This document shows, in pieces, positions 6,947 to 8,069 of a stretch of 8,069 nucleotides of DNA. The DNA is from an uncultured Collinsella sp. Lineage in GTDB: Bacteria; Actinomycetota; Coriobacteriia; Coriobacteriales; Coriobacteriaceae. Position 1 is the first letter of the stretch. Each line of letters opens with the position of its first letter. The stretch spans positions 1 through 8,069 of the forward strand of contig CABSMB010000043.1 of the NCBI GenBank assembly GCA_902478705.1. The letters run 5' to 3'. A program made the position numbers and the translations under genes. The notes under the pieces were generated by a model. The model did not search any database, was not told the origin of the DNA, and worked only from the letters and a program-made list of their open reading frames with translations.

Positions 6947-7597
6947 TCGCCCGAGCTTGCACACGGCCTTTTGCGAGCTCTTGCCATGAACGAGAGCCAG
7001 GCCGTCATGTACAAGACGCTCATAAAGGACGCCTCGTACGGTGAGGCGGGCCCCGACGAGAGGACCATCGCTGCGTATTTGGACCTCTTCAACAGGCTCA
7101 AGCTGACCGAGGACCTGTGCGGATGGGAGCCGCCTATGCGCTCGAAGGCCCGCGTTCGCGTGCGCCCCAAGCGCTACTTCTGCGACCCGTCACTTGCGGC
7201 GGCGTTGCTGGGGGCTACCCCTGAGCGGCTGCTTGGCGATATGCAAACGCTGGGGATGCTCTTTGAGAACCTCGTTCTGCGCGACGTGCGCGTGTTCCTT
7301 TCCACCTACGGCGGTGTCGACAACAGTGTCCATTATTTCCGAGATGAGAAGGGCCTTGAGGTCGATCTGATCGTTGAGCACGACGGGCGCTGGGGAGCCA
7401 TTGAGGTCAAGCTGAGTGATGCGAAAGCAGACGATGGAGCGAGAAATCTCAAGGCGCTGGAGAGGAAAGTGCTCTCCAATCCTGCCGCCCAGAATGCCGC
7501 GCCGGCGTTTTTGGCGGTCGTGGTTGGAAAGGGGAGCATTGCCTACACACGCGACGACGGCGTGGCAGTGATCCCCATGGCGGCTCTTGGGGCGTAG
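6947..7597 (+). pseudogene. 5'-truncated AAA ATPase, DUF4143 C-terminal part only
   Basis: The open frame runs from just after a TGA at 6944-6946 to TAG at 7595-7597. The protein matches the C-terminal half of the widespread DUF4143 AAA-type ATPases (usually around 400 residues or more): LLRALAMNESQAVMYKTL, then a winged-helix-like part (RTIAAYLDLFNRLKL), RPKRYFCDPSLAAALLGATPERL, FENLVLRDVRVF, and the PD-(D/E)xK-like core GLEVDLIVEHDGRWGAIEVKL. Counting from the TTG at 6971, the core residues are Asp132, Glu145 and Lys147. The Walker A and B region is entirely absent. Family homology already reads through the upstream bases SPELAHGLL, so the missing half was cut off rather than mis-started. 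The breakpoint coincides with the 23-bp repeat array. TTG 6971 or ATG 6986 could serve as starts, but neither has a good ribosome site. Probably non-functional; an isolated DUF4143 domain cannot be excluded. Confidence 0.8.
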
Positions 7598-7727
7598 TGG
7601 TTTTGCGGGCGTGCCGTGCTTCCTTTACCGAAAATCCATTTGGTAAACCAGATGCTCGCGGATAGAATAAAGTTGACGGTAGCCCAAGTTCTGGAGAGCT
7701 GGGCAGCGCCGTTGCTTGGTCAAGAGG

Positions 7728-7871
7728 TCAGTGCCTTAATGGCAGTGACTTGTTATGCTTCGAATGCTGCTTGAGTGCCTCGGAAAGTTCGATAAGCGCC
7801 GTGAAGAGCAAGACCAAAGCAACCAAGAGCTCTGTGAGCTCTGATGGGCCCGGGATGACCGCTGATTCAAG
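7728..7871 (-). other. Possible small membrane-protein frame without a start codon
   Basis: A 47-codon minus-strand frame between two stops. It contains a hydrophobic segment (ELLVALVLLFTALIEL) followed by a basic, polar tail (KQHSKHNK), a layout shared by small holin-like or type I toxin membrane proteins. No ATG or GTG occurs in frame; one TTG lies within the hydrophobic segment, and no ribosome site is seen. It may be a decayed small gene or a chance frame; no family is claimed. Confidence 0.2.
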
Positions 7872-7892
7872 TCACCGGGCCTAAATCTTTTT
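7847..7892 (+). terminator. Terminator-like hairpin
   Basis: A 7-bp GC stem (7847-7853 with 7875-7881) continues, after a two-base bulge, into a 4-bp stem (7856-7859 with 7871-7874) around an 11-base loop, and is followed by TAAATC and five T residues (7888-7892). It looks like a Rho-independent terminator for plus-strand transcription, but no intact plus-strand gene lies directly upstream of it; it may terminate read-through from 6947-7597 or belong to a lost gene. Confidence 0.5.
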
Positions 7893-8048
7893 CATGCATT
7901 TGAATAGAGCGGGCAACTCCCTTGGGGCCGTCTGTGTGGCGAGTGCCTGGCGCATGGCATTGCGTCCCGCTTTCATGTCCGCATGAGCGCCTATCCTTAC
8001 GGCAATGTAGCCGCCTGTGTAGCAAGCGGCAAGCAACGGGGAAAGGCC
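7881..8048 (-). pseudogene. Possible 3' remnant of a minus-strand gene
   Basis: A 55-codon minus-strand frame ends at TAG (7881-7883) and is closed upstream by an in-frame TAG at 8049-8051. The product has a hydrophobic start (LSPLLAACYTGGYIAVRIG) and a charged second half (HADMKAGRNAMRQALATQ, then LFKCMKKI) that look coding-like. The only in-frame ATGs fall inside this charged half and there is no ribosome site, so it may be the tail of a larger broken gene. I do not recognise a family, and a chance frame is quite possible. Confidence 0.2.
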
Positions 8049-8069
8049 CTAACCGTGTCAGCTGAAAAG

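Larger units (their letters stand above)
7598..8069. other. Gene-poor stretch with hairpins and possible gene remnants
   Basis: No complete gene with a plausible start and ribosome site is visible on either strand in these 472 bases. I can see an interrupted palindrome at 7624-7647 (TTTACC, 12 bases, GGTAAA), a hairpin at 7682-7704 (5-bp GCCCA/TGGGC outer stem), a 9-bp stem with one mismatch at 7727-7735 with 7741-7749, and a terminator-like hairpin at 7847-7892. Two short minus-strand frames (7728-7871 and 7881-8048) have protein-like composition but lack starts. A plus-strand frame from ATG 7652 (40 codons) has no ribosome site. Most likely it is decayed DNA between functional regions. Confidence 0.6.

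Noticed and set aside
6796..7170. 124-codon minus-strand frame through the repeat array
   Set aside because: It runs across a repeat whose period is not a multiple of three and overlaps the clearly coding DUF4143 segment on the plus strand.
7652..7774. 40-codon plus-strand frame starting MLADRIKL
   Set aside because: No ribosome binding site, no recognisable family, and it overlaps hairpins; too short to support.
7840..7885. tRNA-like sequence (TTCAAGTC resembling a T-loop)
   Set aside because: No T-stem pairing, anticodon arm or acceptor stem could be formed around it.

Overview
The window reads as a high-GC anaerobe, most likely a gut Coriobacteriia member of the Collinsella type. That placement is an impression from base composition, codon habits and gene content, not from a marker gene. 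Its left 6.65 kb is a compact, co-directional (+) cluster of the kind associated with selenium-dependent molybdenum hydroxylases: the 3' end of ssnA (1-221), ygfK (370-3369), a small RnfB-like polyferredoxin (3381-3860) and a fused iron-sulfur/molybdopterin xanthine dehydrogenase (3873-6650). A strong Rho-independent terminator at 6720-6751 closes the unit.

How the genes fit together: the xanthine dehydrogenase would oxidise a purine at its molybdenum centre and pass electrons through its own two [2Fe-2S] clusters. No separate FAD subunit of the XdhB/YgfM type is present between ygfK and xdh. The polyferredoxin (four 4Fe-4S motifs) and YgfK (dihydroorotate dehydrogenase-like barrel, GltD-like FAD/NAD(P) module, terminal 4Fe-4S clusters) are the obvious candidates to carry or use those electrons. 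SsnA is an amidohydrolase-family protein. Clusters containing ssnA, ygfK and selenium-dependent xanthine dehydrogenase have been linked to anaerobic purine and urate breakdown in gut bacteria, so the old name 'selenate reductase' for YgfK should be read cautiously. Between ssnA and ygfK lies a 148-base spacer with three consecutive hairpins, including a perfect 14-bp stem; no other junction in the cluster has this.

Right of the terminator the DNA changes character. Positions 6832-6946 hold five units of a tandem repeat with an exact 23-bp period. They abut a gene for a DUF4143-type AAA ATPase that has lost its whole ATPase half (6947-7597). The simplest reading is the repeat-rich end of a vanished mobile element, possibly IS21-like, that broke the ATPase gene. 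The last 470 bases (7598-8069) contain no convincing complete gene: there is an interrupted palindrome, several hairpins, one terminator-like hairpin and two short minus-strand open frames without good starts that may be gene remnants.

I see no tRNA, rRNA, CRISPR array or intact transposase. The most interesting items are the electron-transfer wiring of the Se-Mo cluster, the hairpin-rich spacer before ygfK, and the 23-bp repeat array at the ATPase breakpoint.
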